From JBAXTZ01 sp041666525 (lineage in GTDB: Bacteria > Bacillota > Negativicutes > JBAXTZ01): a stretch of DNA of 64,000 nucleotides. Location: NCBI GenBank assembly GCA_041666525.1, contig JBAYGT010000005.1, forward strand, positions 1 through 64,000, read 5' to 3'. The stretch's first letter is position 1. Every line of letters begins with the position of its first letter. The notes below the pieces were generated by a model. It saw nothing but the letters and a program-made list of their open reading frames with translations, had not been told where the DNA came from and searched no databases. A program made the translations under genes and the position numbers. Of this stretch, positions 43,941 to 53,003 are shown one piece after another.

Positions 43941-44753
43941 CTACTTCATCCGTACTTTTGACGAACCGCTGGTTTCAACACCATAACCTGATATTTCTCC
44001 CGAATAGGTCAGGTTACACGAACCACTCATGCTGCCGGTCATTTTGCCACCGACCATCTTATCAATAACAACGTTTGCCGAGCCCGCCAACGATATGTAT
44101 AAGTCCTTTACTTTACCGTCAGTAAACGTGAACCGGCTCGAACCGGCAACATCTAACGACAGCCTTTCAACGGAGCAACCGCTCGCAGCAATTTTGGATG
44201 AACCGGCACAATCTACAAATAAATTATTCAGCACGCTCTGACCGATAACAACATCCGACGAACCTGAACAATAAATCGACATCTTTTGCAGCACACAATT
44301 TGTCACGTTCAAATCCGATGCCCCGCTGCTGTTTACCTGCAAATCAGCGCTTTTGAAACCGGAAACACTGCCGTCGGTTGAACCGGAAAAACTTATTTTT
44401 TTCATATCCGGTGCAGTTATCTGAATTTTATTTCTTCCGTCAAACGACCACTCCCAAAAACGCAGCCACGACCAGTTTGATTGCAGCTGCTGTACCGTCA
44501 GCTTTCTTCCATCCAACGTACAAACACTGTCAATATATTCCGACGGCGCAGTAACGGTGATTTTATATTGCGCACCTTGAACAATTTTTACATCCCAAGA
44601 ACCGCCGATGCTCACGATATCAAATCCGTTCAGATTGATTTCCTTGGTCACCGTTGATGCCGATACCGTTGCACAGCCGTTTCCCAAAGTCAGGCAAATC
44701 ACAACTGCCATAGCCAATAGCAGCGCAGCTTTATTCTTAAAGATTTTTTTCAT
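43941..44753 (-). CDS. Exported DUF2807 (head-GIN) protein
   Basis: A 270-residue protein with an N-terminal signal (KNKAALLLAMAVVICLTLGNGC); the Cys could be lipidated, although GNGC is a weak lipobox. The rest is a DUF2807 beta-solenoid: an opening NGFDIVSIGGSWDVKIVQG and then repeated SSGASDLNV, CSGSSDVVI, CAGSSKIAA, VAGSSRFTF, LAGSANVVI, MSGSCNLTY, TSGSSKVRM turns about every 20 residues. The family is called putative autotransporter adhesin, but its role is not established. It is a single gene with its own terminator. Confidence 0.85.
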   Translation of the reverse strand: MKKIFKNKAALLLAMAVVICLTLGNGCATVSASTVTKEINLNGFDIVSIGGSWDVKIVQGAQYKITVTAPSEYIDSVCTLDGRKLTVQQLQSNWSWLRFWEWSFDGRNKIQITAPDMKKISFSGSTDGSVSGFKSADLQVNSSGASDLNVTNCVLQKMSIYCSGSSDVVIGQSVLNNLFVDCAGSSKIAASGCSVERLSLDVAGSSRFTFTDGKVKDLYISLAGSANVVIDKMVGGKMTGSMSGSCNLTYSGEISGYGVETSGSSKVRMK

Positions 44754-44783
44754 TTTAACTCCATTCTTAACAGCGCTTACTAT

Positions 44784-45584
44784 TTATTTTACCAAATCTT
44801 TCACACCGTTTAGTACATAATGCGGCCGATAAGCAAAGTTCGGTAAATCTTCAACCTTGGTAACGCCGCTCAATACCAGCACGGTTGTGATTTCCGCCTC
44901 GATACCGGCGAGAACATCGGTATCCATCCGGTCACCGATAATAACCGCATCATCCTTGTTGGCGCCAAGTTTTTTTAAGGCATTACGCATCATCAGCGGA
45001 TTAGGCTTGCCGACAAAATACGCTTTGCGATTGGTCGCAAGCTCAATCGGCGCGATTAGCGCCCCAGTCGAAGGCATAATTCCATTTTCAATCGGCCCGG
45101 TCATATCCGGATTGGTCCCGATTAACTTGGCACCGCGCATAACCAAATTGACCGCTTTTTCCAGTTTTTCGTAATTATAATTACTGGAATCGCTTATCAC
45201 CACATAATCCGGATTGGAATCGTTAATCGAAAAGCCTTCGTTATACAAGGCGTTGGTTATTCCGGCTTCGCCAATTACATAAGCACTGCCACCCGGACAT
45301 TGCTGCGCCAAAAACGAAGCAGTTGCCAAAGCGCTGGTATAGAAATTATCTTCACAAATATCCAAACCCAACCGTTGCAACTTTTCGCTCAATTCCCGGG
45401 GCGTTTTGTTCGGATTGTTGGTCAAAAACAAGAATTTCTTCCTCTGCTTTTTTAGCCAGGCAACAAATTCAACCACGCCCGGCAACAGCATATTGCCATG
45501 ATAAATAACGCCGTCCATATCACAAATGAATGATTCCGTTGCCAGCAACGGAGCAATATCCTGTTTTACCGCATTTCCGCTCAT
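44784..45584 (-). CDS. HAD-IIA (NagD-like) sugar-phosphate or nucleotide phosphatase
   Basis: A 266-residue HAD hydrolase: motif I FICDMDGVIYHG (nucleophile Asp), motif II FLTNNPNKT, C2-type cap, Lys in VGKPNPLMM, and motif IV GDRMDTDVLAGIEA. NagD-like enzymes remove phosphate from nucleotides or sugar phosphates such as UMP and glycerol phosphate. The start is ATG 45584, seven bases after GGAGGG; the longer frame to 45638 would read through that ribosome site. It is the last gene of the putative PTS operon. Confidence 0.88.
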   Translation of the reverse strand: MSGNAVKQDIAPLLATESFICDMDGVIYHGNMLLPGVVEFVAWLKKQRKKFLFLTNNPNKTPRELSEKLQRLGLDICEDNFYTSALATASFLAQQCPGGSAYVIGEAGITNALYNEGFSINDSNPDYVVISDSSNYNYEKLEKAVNLVMRGAKLIGTNPDMTGPIENGIMPSTGALIAPIELATNRKAYFVGKPNPLMMRNALKKLGANKDDAVIIGDRMDTDVLAGIEAEITTVLVLSGVTKVEDLPNFAYRPHYVLNGVKDLVK

Positions 45585-45638
45585 AACTCTGCCCTCCATA
45601 TCTATTGACATTCTACCACGCTGAATGGGTATCAGCAA

Positions 45639-46691
45639 TCAACTGCAAAATCCCGCGCCCAGTCCGGTACCGAGAACAACAACAGCCGTCTTTTTTTTCA
45701 ACTCGTCCGTTATCGATAACGCCGCCGCGGTGCAATCGTGTACAAAACTTATTTCGACATCAACACCGGTGCGGTGTTTAATCTCATTTGTCAGATATTG
45801 GCAATAGTCATTGCTGATGAAATTCAGTTTGGCATAACCGCCGCGAGTGGCAAAATGCCGGCCATCGTAGTAATTGGCAATCGAAATTACCAGGCCGATT
45901 TTACGCAAACCAATTATCCGCTCGACGGCCGCGGTAACTGTTGCACAAGCAATTTCGACAATCCGGCCATTCAATATCTGAGCGACTTCGCGATTGTTGC
46001 TGGCGGCATCATAAGCCACTTCATTGCCTAATTCACATTTACTCAGCATTTCCAATTGTTCGTCGCGCGCAAAAATTGCCCGTTTGCAAGAGCTGTGGCC
46101 AAAATCCAGTATGCAGCCCGGCATTCCCATACTGATTAACTTATTACCCGCTCCAACCAACGGCATGTATTCGGCGCAGGCTGACAATTCCACACTAATA
46201 TCGATTAAGCCGGTGTCAATAAAATGCCGGTTAATATATTCATAAACCTTTTCACCGACTGCTGCCGCCAGCACCCCGCCGCCGATAACAACCCGTTCCA
46301 CGGATTGCCACCACGCCCACTGCGTAGCATCCCAATCTAACCGCGCAGCATTCTTGTTGATGTTCTGTTTGGTTAATATCAACAATAAACAACCAATGTT
46401 TAACGCAATTTCTTCACAAACTAATTCCGCCCTTTCCCGTACTTCAAACCGGTCTTCAACAAGCTGCCGGTGTAAAACGCCGATTGCAGCGCTTCGCGGC
46501 GTATCGTTCGGCAAGTCGAACGCTTCGCGCACTAATGTTGCTATCGCTTCACTGGACAAAACCGCCTGTGCCGAATGCCCGGCAATTTGCCGCGAATAGG
46601 GAAACCCCGGAATCTCCACCATAAGTATTTTATTCAATGAAGCGCTGATATCCAGATAATTCTTATTCATAAACGGATTTTTTGAATTCAT
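45639..46691 (-). CDS. ROK-like ASKHA protein with its motifs in permuted order
   Basis: A 350-residue protein I could not place in a standard family. Sugar-kinase-like motifs are present but in an unusual order. VVIGGGV (134-140) with a following LVGAGNKL resembles the C-terminal adenosine motif of ROK kinases. Then DFGHSSCKRAIF (197-207) resembles the N-terminal phosphate-1 motif. FVHDCTAAAL (with Asp319) resembles the catalytic NDA segment, and GTGLGAG (341-347) resembles phosphate-2, at the very end. In normal ROK proteins the sequence begins with phosphate-1 and ends with the adenosine motif, so this looks like a circular permutation. No zinc-binding CxCGxxGC motif is seen. It sits between the exonuclease and HAD genes downstream of the PTS gene, so a sugar or amino-sugar is a fair guess as substrate. 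Confidence 0.6.
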   Translation of the reverse strand: MNSKNPFMNKNYLDISASLNKILMVEIPGFPYSRQIAGHSAQAVLSSEAIATLVREAFDLPNDTPRSAAIGVLHRQLVEDRFEVRERAELVCEEIALNIGCLLLILTKQNINKNAARLDWDATQWAWWQSVERVVIGGGVLAAAVGEKVYEYINRHFIDTGLIDISVELSACAEYMPLVGAGNKLISMGMPGCILDFGHSSCKRAIFARDEQLEMLSKCELGNEVAYDAASNNREVAQILNGRIVEIACATVTAAVERIIGLRKIGLVISIANYYDGRHFATRGGYAKLNFISNDYCQYLTNEIKHRTGVDVEISFVHDCTAAALSITDELKKKTAVVVLGTGLGAGFCS

Positions 46692-46698
46692 AGCTACC

Positions 46699-47250
46699 TC
46701 AAAATTTCTTCCCCTTCAGCAACAACTTTTTCGCCAACTGCCGGAGTTCCGTTACCTGTTCTTGCTGCATGGCTTGCAACACAACCATCGCACAGGCGCG
46801 CGCATCTTCGAGCGCATCATGATGACGAAAATCAAATTCGATGTGTCCGGCAACGGTAGATAATTTGTGATTTATGAGTTTTGGCCAAACTTTACGGGCA
46901 ATTGTGCACGAACAATAATATTCAAAATCGGCCTTGTCAAGATTGTAAGAACTCATCAGCGCTTTCAAAACGCTCATATCAAAAGTGGCATAATGCGCGA
47001 TCACCGTCTGCCCGTCCAGCCATGGTTTTAATTCCGCCCAATATTTGTCGAATTTCGGCATGTTTTGCACGTCTTGCGAACGAATACCGTGAATGCTGGT
47101 ATGAAACGGATTAAACTGCATTATGTATGGTTTTAGCAGCTGCTGTGCTGACGCTGTTATTTTGCCGTTCTCCACGCGCACCACTGCTACACTGCAGGCG
47201 CTGTTCATATAATTGTTCGCCGTCTCAAAATCTATTGCGGTAAAATTCAT
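46699..47250 (-). CDS. DnaQ-like 3'-5' exonuclease (DEDDh)
   Basis: A 183-residue exonuclease domain with the four acidic metal ligands: D7 and E9 in AIDFETAN, the Asp of AHYATFDMSVL, and HHDALEDARACA, giving the DEDDh pattern. IHGIRSQDV is also typical of the polymerase III epsilon-like group. The C-terminal about 20 residues are basic. It is not next to any replication gene but lies seven bases before the ROK-like gene and 15 after the PTS gene, so it is carried in their operon. Confidence 0.9.
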   Translation of the reverse strand: MNFTAIDFETANNYMNSACSVAVVRVENGKITASAQQLLKPYIMQFNPFHTSIHGIRSQDVQNMPKFDKYWAELKPWLDGQTVIAHYATFDMSVLKALMSSYNLDKADFEYYCSCTIARKVWPKLINHKLSTVAGHIEFDFRHHDALEDARACAMVVLQAMQQEQVTELRQLAKKLLLKGKKF

Positions 47251-47265
47251 TTATTATTCCCTGTT

Positions 47266-48810
47266 CTATTTCCCGGCTTCCAGCAGCTCTTCAATTTCAT
47301 TTTTGATAATTGTCACATGCGGTCCGTATACCACCTGAACACCGTTACCTTTGATGATAACGCCGCGCGCTCCGCTCCTGGAGAGCAGCGCCTGATCAAT
47401 TTTCCCGGAACTAGCCACGGTAATCCGCAGGCGGGTCGCACAGCAGTCTGCTTCCTTAATGTTCGCTTTCCCGCCTAATGCAGAAATTATCATTTCTGCA
47501 CGCGCTGAACCTTTGACGTTTTCAACGGCCTCAATTTCATCCTCGTCTTCCCGTCCGGGTGTCATGATATTAAATCTGACAATTAAGAACCTGAACGTGA
47601 AATAATACAGCGCAAACCAACATGCCCCGATAACCGGAACGTACATCCAATTGGTTTTTGTCTCGCCCTGCAAAATTCCAAATAAAATAAAATCAATACA
47701 CCCGCCGGAAAAAGTTTGTCCGATGGTTATTTGGAACATATGCGCCAGCATAAATGCCAATCCGTCAAATACCGCATGTACTACATACAAAAACGGCGCT
47801 ATAAACAAAAACATAAATTCCAACGGCTCGGTTATACCGGTCATAAATGACGTTAATGCCGCCGAAAAAATCAATCCGGCGATTTTCGCCTTGTTTTCCG
47901 ACTTCGCGCAGTGGTAAATCGCCAACGCCGCGCCCGGCAATCCGAACATCATCGTTATGAACCGGCCGGACATAAACCGTGAAGTACCTACATAATATTT
48001 TACCGTCGAAGGGTCCGCCAATTGGGCAAAGAAAATTTTCTGGGTGCCTTCAACAAGTTTGCCAGCGATAACTTCCGAACCACCTAACCCGGTTGTCCAA
48101 AACGGCAAATAAAAAATATGATGCAATCCAAACGGACCTAACAACCGTAGAAAAGTTCCATAGAACAAGGTGCCGACATAACCGGTCTTGTCGACTATTC
48201 CGCCGGCATTTAAGATGGCGTGCTGCACCGGCGGCCAAATGAAATACATAACAACGCCGAGGATAACTGCTGCAAACGCCGTTACTATCGGCACAAACCG
48301 CGAACCGCCGAAGAATCCGAGGAATTGTGGCAACTCAATTTTATTATAACGATTATGCAGTAATGCCGCCATAATCCCGCAGATAATTCCGCCGAACACA
48401 CCGGTTTCCAGCGTCTGCACCCCAAGAATCATTCCTTGTCCGACAGCTGACAGTCCGGTTTTTGCAAGCGTACCGGTGATGATCAAAATTGCCCGCACGG
48501 TCGCATTCATTACCAAATAACCAATTAATGAAGCTAATCCAGCGGTTCCTTTATCGGTTTTTGCCAACCCAATCGCAATACCGACGGCAAAAATCACACC
48601 GAGATTGGCAAAAACGATTTCACCGGCGTTTGCCATAACGACAAAAACAGCTTGCAGTAACGGAATGTTCAAAATCGGATAAGTAGCAACGGTGTTCGGA
48701 TTCGATAACGCCCCGCCAATACCCAGTAATAATCCGGCCGCCGGCAACACCGCTATCGGCAACATAAACGATTTGCCCAATTTTTGGGCATGCGCAAACA
48801 TCTTACTCAT
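47266..48810 (-). CDS. PTS transporter, fused IIC-IIB of the glucose/N-acetylglucosamine/maltose group
   Basis: A 514-residue phosphotransferase-system permease. The IIC part (about 1-410) has the opening KLGKSFMLPIAVLPAAGLLLGIGGAL, the GFFGGSRFVPI segment and the signature TGITEPLEFMF. The IIB part (about 440-514) has the phosphorylated Cys in DCCATRLRI. There is no IIA domain in the chain or nearby, so a separate IIA must serve it. MalX, PtsG and NagE types cannot be separated by eye. ATG 48810 is used; GAGGG precedes it by ten bases. It heads an operon with the exonuclease, ROK-like and HAD genes. Confidence 0.9.
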   Translation of the reverse strand: MSKMFAHAQKLGKSFMLPIAVLPAAGLLLGIGGALSNPNTVATYPILNIPLLQAVFVVMANAGEIVFANLGVIFAVGIAIGLAKTDKGTAGLASLIGYLVMNATVRAILIITGTLAKTGLSAVGQGMILGVQTLETGVFGGIICGIMAALLHNRYNKIELPQFLGFFGGSRFVPIVTAFAAVILGVVMYFIWPPVQHAILNAGGIVDKTGYVGTLFYGTFLRLLGPFGLHHIFYLPFWTTGLGGSEVIAGKLVEGTQKIFFAQLADPSTVKYYVGTSRFMSGRFITMMFGLPGAALAIYHCAKSENKAKIAGLIFSAALTSFMTGITEPLEFMFLFIAPFLYVVHAVFDGLAFMLAHMFQITIGQTFSGGCIDFILFGILQGETKTNWMYVPVIGACWFALYYFTFRFLIVRFNIMTPGREDEDEIEAVENVKGSARAEMIISALGGKANIKEADCCATRLRITVASSGKIDQALLSRSGARGVIIKGNGVQVVYGPHVTIIKNEIEELLEAGK

Positions 48811-48920
48811 GAAATTCAATCCCTCTTTACAAAATTGGTTTTTTCTTGATCCTAATTTCAAGTTTAATATATTCGCCGTTATTAAGTTTTTTTCCTGCTG
48901 CGCAGCGTGAAATTCATCGC

Positions 48921-48950
48921 AAAAAAGAGCTCTTGGTTTTTCAAGAGCTC
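48921..48950 (-). terminator. Rho-independent terminator after the OPT transporter gene
   Basis: Inverted repeat GAGCTCTTG/CAAGAGCTC (arms 48927-48935 and 48942-48950), followed in the minus direction by six T (opposite 48921-48926). Confidence 0.82.
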
Positions 48951-48984
48951 AATAAACATTCTTATTCCACCAGACTTGACGCTG

Positions 48985-50880
48985 TTACACTTTCTTTCGC
49001 GTTGCCCGGTAAATAAACCAGCAAGTTACCGCGGCGATAATAAGAGATACAAAATCGCCGATCAACCCGCTAAAGCGTGGATCCATAGATTTCGGCACAA
49101 ATCCCAGCGCTACTAATCCGGCGATCAGCACTCCGGCCAGCCCTTCGCCGGCAACTAGCCCGGATGCCGCAAGCACCCCGGGATCAGCATCTTCACTAAG
49201 CGCTGATTTTGGGCTGTTTTTTCGGCCGCGGTTAACAAGAACACGCAAACAACCGCCTACAAAAATTGACATATTGAGTGAAATCGGCAGATAGACGCCC
49301 ACCGCAAATGCCAATCCGGAAATTCCGCAGAGCATCACCATTGCCGAAATACCGCTGCCCATGAATATTAAATCCCACGGCATCGTACCGGACAGCACCC
49401 CTTCGACAATCGTTTTCATCAACGTCGCCTGCGGCGCCGGCAATTCTTTGCTGCCAAAGGCATAGGTACTGCCGAGCAACATAACAGTCGCAGCTACCGA
49501 CCAGCAGGCAAACGCCGCGCCAATCAGCTGGCCGAATTGTTGTTTTGCCGGAGTGGCGCCGACCAGAAATCCGGTTTTTAAGTCTTGGGAAATATCACCG
49601 GCTTTTGAAGCCGCAATCGCCACAATCGTGCCGGTAGTTAATACCGCAATTTTTGCCGATGCATCAGTCCAGCCAAACAGCAAAAACAAACCGGACGTAC
49701 CCATAATCGTCGCAATGGCGATGCCGGACGTCGGCTGCGAGGAAACGCCGACCAAACCGACAATCCGTGCTGCGACTGTAACAAACAAAAAGCCAAATAT
49801 TGCCACGCCGCCGGCACAAACCAACCGCGCGCCGAAGTGAAGATTACCGGAGAATATTCCCGGCACCAACGCTGCCACACAAACTACGAACAGAATACCG
49901 GCAATAATAAATGTCGGCGGTACGTCGCGGTCGGTCCGCTCAATCGTTACCGGTGCCGCGTTGCGGTCGCCAATGTGTTTGCCGATACCGCGACTGACTG
50001 CCATAAAAGCGTTATACATCGTCGGAATACTGATTATCACGGTTACAATACCGGCAAAAGCTACCGCTCCGGCGCCGATATAGCGGATATACTTGCTCCA
50101 GATATCATCAGAACTCATCGTGCTGATTAATCCTTTAGTAGATGGTAATAACGGAACGGTCAAATTCATACCAAAATAATAAATCAGCGGAATAATAACA
50201 ACTGCTGACAACAGTGAACCGGCCAGCAATATCCCTGAATAACGATAGCCGAGAATATAGCCGACCGCGATTAACGCCGGCGCAATTTCCAAAGCCAGTT
50301 GAGCTCTTGGCAGAAAGCTCAGATTCAGCGAAATAACCGCCGGTGACAGAAACACCACCGACAGCAGAATTTTTATAAACGCCCCCAATCCCAATCCATA
50401 GAAAATCCATTTGCCGCCGCTCATTCCCGAAGTTGTTGCCCGCAGCACTTCAGCGCAGGCCGTCCCTTCCGGGTAAGGCAGTTCAGCCGCCGATTCCACA
50501 ATCAGCAACCGGCGTAACGGAATCATCGCCGATATTCCCAGCACGCCGCCGAGAAAACACAACGCAACTACTTGCCAATACGGCGGAATTACCCCCCACA
50601 TGAACAACGCCGGAATCGTAAAAATCGTCCCGGTCGCGAGTGCCGTCGAGGCTGATGCGATTGTCTGGGAAATATTCGCTTCGAGCAGCGGATTCTCGGC
50701 TTTCATTAATTTAAACAGTGCAACCGTCATTACCGCAGCCGGTATCGATGCCGACACAGTCATACCGACGCGCAATCCAAGATAAGCGTTGGCGCTGCCG
50801 AATATAACCCCAAGCACTATTCCTGTAACAACTGCTTTTACAGTGAATTCAGCTACTCCCTTATCACGAGTTTTTTTCAT
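48985..50880 (-). CDS. OPT-family oligopeptide (or metal-chelate) transporter
   Basis: A 631-residue, strongly hydrophobic transporter with about 14-16 spans. It has the OPT signatures: AYLGLRVGMTVSASIPAAVM near the start, ANISQTIASASTALATGTIFTIPAL, ELPYPEGTACAEVLRA, and KSGDISQDLKTGFLVGATPAKQQFGQLIGAA (written KAGDISQDLK here). Bacterial OPT members take up di- to tetrapeptides or metal-nicotianamine-like complexes. The gene stands alone between its terminator and gpsA. Confidence 0.92.
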   Translation of the reverse strand: MKKTRDKGVAEFTVKAVVTGIVLGVIFGSANAYLGLRVGMTVSASIPAAVMTVALFKLMKAENPLLEANISQTIASASTALATGTIFTIPALFMWGVIPPYWQVVALCFLGGVLGISAMIPLRRLLIVESAAELPYPEGTACAEVLRATTSGMSGGKWIFYGLGLGAFIKILLSVVFLSPAVISLNLSFLPRAQLALEIAPALIAVGYILGYRYSGILLAGSLLSAVVIIPLIYYFGMNLTVPLLPSTKGLISTMSSDDIWSKYIRYIGAGAVAFAGIVTVIISIPTMYNAFMAVSRGIGKHIGDRNAAPVTIERTDRDVPPTFIIAGILFVVCVAALVPGIFSGNLHFGARLVCAGGVAIFGFLFVTVAARIVGLVGVSSQPTSGIAIATIMGTSGLFLLFGWTDASAKIAVLTTGTIVAIAASKAGDISQDLKTGFLVGATPAKQQFGQLIGAAFACWSVAATVMLLGSTYAFGSKELPAPQATLMKTIVEGVLSGTMPWDLIFMGSGISAMVMLCGISGLAFAVGVYLPISLNMSIFVGGCLRVLVNRGRKNSPKSALSEDADPGVLAASGLVAGEGLAGVLIAGLVALGFVPKSMDPRFSGLIGDFVSLIIAAVTCWFIYRATRKKV

Positions 50881-50906
50881 CCTCTTCTCCTTCTATACCG
50901 ACAAAT

Positions 50907-51899
50907 TTATTCTGTTTCGGATTTTTTATCGCGCGCCATTAATTGCTGCAAAGTTGTCAACGTCACGGCTTGTTTGTAAATAACTTGATATGCAGCTTCC
51001 ACGATCGGCATTTCCACACCATATTTATCTGCCAACCGCTTGGCCGCAAGCGTAGTTTTTAACCCTTCGGCAACCATTTGCAGTTTCTTGTTTATCTCTT
51101 CAACACTTTTGCCCTGTGCCAACATCCGTCCGGCGTTAAAATTCCGGCTATTAACGCTCGTGCAGGTGACTATCAAATCACCCAGCCCAGACAGACCGGC
51201 AAAAGTCTGTTGTTCAGCACCCAATGCTACGCCCATGCGAATCATCTCGGCCAAGCCGCGGGTCATAAAAGTTGCGCGCAGATTATCACCCAGCGCCAGT
51301 TCGTTGACAATTCCGGCGCCGATTGCCATTACATTTTTTAACGCGCCACCCAATTCTACGCCAATAACATCGGTAGCTGTATATACCCGAAAATTATCCG
51401 ACACAAGAAGCTGCTGCACTTGTTCGCTAACTGCTAAATTCTTTGCAGCAACTACCGCCGCCGCCGGCAACCCCGCAGCGATTTCCTTGGCGATATTCGG
51501 GCCAGACAACACCGCAAGCGGATTATGCGGAAAAACACCAGCGATTACTTCGGACATCCGTTGCAGGCTATCGGTATCGATTCCCTTAATTGCCGAAACT
51601 AAAATCACCGCGGGTTTTATCGCGGTTTCCAGCTGACGCAGCACTTCCCGCAGTGTATGTGAGGGTACGGCGATAAACACAACATCAGCAGCCGCCGCAA
51701 CAGCCACGATATCAGCGGAATATTCAATTGATTGGGCCAGAGTTTTCCCCGGCAAATAGCGTTCATTTTCGCCCGCTGCCTTAATCGCCACCAGTTGCTC
51801 GGCACGACGCACCCACAATTTTACCGGAAAACCATTACGGGCAATGAGATCGGCGATGGTTGTGCCCCAGCTGCCGGCACCAATAACTGCAGTTTTCAT
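50907..51899 (-). CDS. gpsA: Glycerol-3-phosphate dehydrogenase [NAD(P)+]
   Basis: A 330-residue enzyme that reduces dihydroxyacetone phosphate to sn-glycerol 3-phosphate for phospholipid synthesis. The nucleotide-binding motif is GAGSWGTTIA (residues 7-16); PSHTLREVL, SGPNIAKEIAAGLPAA, the catalytic Lys in GALKNVMAIGAGI, and AGLSGLGDLIVTCTS with downstream SRN also match. Length is typical. It is 26 bases upstream in sequence from the OPT gene's start and may be transcribed with it. Confidence 0.96.
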   Translation of the reverse strand: MKTAVIGAGSWGTTIADLIARNGFPVKLWVRRAEQLVAIKAAGENERYLPGKTLAQSIEYSADIVAVAAAADVVFIAVPSHTLREVLRQLETAIKPAVILVSAIKGIDTDSLQRMSEVIAGVFPHNPLAVLSGPNIAKEIAAGLPAAAVVAAKNLAVSEQVQQLLVSDNFRVYTATDVIGVELGGALKNVMAIGAGIVNELALGDNLRATFMTRGLAEMIRMGVALGAEQQTFAGLSGLGDLIVTCTSVNSRNFNAGRMLAQGKSVEEINKKLQMVAEGLKTTLAAKRLADKYGVEMPIVEAAYQVIYKQAVTLTTLQQLMARDKKSETE

Positions 51900-52103
51900 A
51901 CTTTAACTCCACTTGCTTTAACTCACATTAAGCAATTCTGTCCTAGCTTTCCAATTAATACAATGCCTAAAATATACTCCTCGCAGCATTTGATTGCAAT
52001 CATTTTCATTTGTACAATAATTCGCTGGTTTGCGGCAGGAGATTTTTGTTTAGCGTCGAATTAAGATTATGGTTATAGTTGTTTATAAATGCGGGAGGAC
52101 GCA

Positions 52104-53003
52104 ATGCAAATTATCGCTTGTTTCTTGGCTTTGCTGTTGCTGTTTGCCTCAACGGCATCAGCGGCCGCTTATCTGCCGCGGTTATATGAACATTCGCAAA
52201 TTCTGTTTTGGGAAAAAATTGCTAAAGGTGTGGATTCAGAAGATTTCAAATTTGTGATTGCCGCCGACCCGCATAATGTTTATCCCCGGTTTACAAACCT
52301 GCTCAAGGCTGCTCAAGCTGACGGCGCTTTGTTTGTGTTGCTGGTCGGCGATTTTACCGTTTTTGGCGAGAAAGCTGAATTTGTCCAACTTTTAAACGAA
52401 ATCTATTCTCAAGTTCCCAATTTGCCGGTATTTCCGGTAATCGGCAATCACGACCTGCTGAACATGGAAATGCCCTCACCTGAATCCTATGCAGATAAAG
52501 TCTCAACTCCGGCCAAACGAAAGGCAGCTTACGCCAACTATATTCGTTATGTCGGGCCAGCTGATTATGTTTTAGATTCTCCGGAACTGGGGTTGAAGAT
52601 TGTTTCTGCCGACAGCGCCACTTATGTTATCGACAACCCGACTTTGCAGTGGGCGCGCGAGCAATTGACTGACCGTCAGCGCAGTACTTTTTTTGCCACG
52701 CACATGCCGCCGAAATGGGAAAATTGGGAATTTTCCGTAGGTAAAGGCAGCGCCGAAATGATTGCTGTAATAAAACAAACCCAGCCGGATGGAGCATTTT
52801 TCGGTCACATTCACACTTACGACCACAAGCAAATATTCAACGTGCAGTCATTTATTGCCGGAGTTGCCGGTTGCTCGAATATTGACTGGGATATCGGTGA
52901 ACCGGGATTTGGCTATCTGATGTGTCATGTAGTTAACGGCGTACCAAATTATTCACGGGTTGATTTAGTAACAAAAGCAGTGTTCAAATCCGCTAATTAT
53001 TAG
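52104..53003 (+). CDS. Exported calcineurin-like metallophosphoesterase
   Basis: About 299 residues with a signal peptide (MQIIACFLALLLLFASTASAAA). Metal motifs in order: VIAADPHN, VGDFTVFG, IGNHD, ATHMPP and GHIHTYD, giving the bimetallic centre of the family. It would act in the periplasm on an unknown phosphoester. ATG 52104 is five bases after GGGAGG; an in-frame ATG at 52089 precedes that site. It converges on the next gene, and the two share 11 bases at their ends. Confidence 0.85.
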   Translation: MQIIACFLALLLLFASTASAAAYLPRLYEHSQILFWEKIAKGVDSEDFKFVIAADPHNVYPRFTNLLKAAQADGALFVLLVGDFTVFGEKAEFVQLLNEIYSQVPNLPVFPVIGNHDLLNMEMPSPESYADKVSTPAKRKAAYANYIRYVGPADYVLDSPELGLKIVSADSATYVIDNPTLQWAREQLTDRQRSTFFATHMPPKWENWEFSVGKGSAEMIAVIKQTQPDGAFFGHIHTYDHKQIFNVQSFIAGVAGCSNIDWDIGEPGFGYLMCHVVNGVPNYSRVDLVTKAVFKSANY

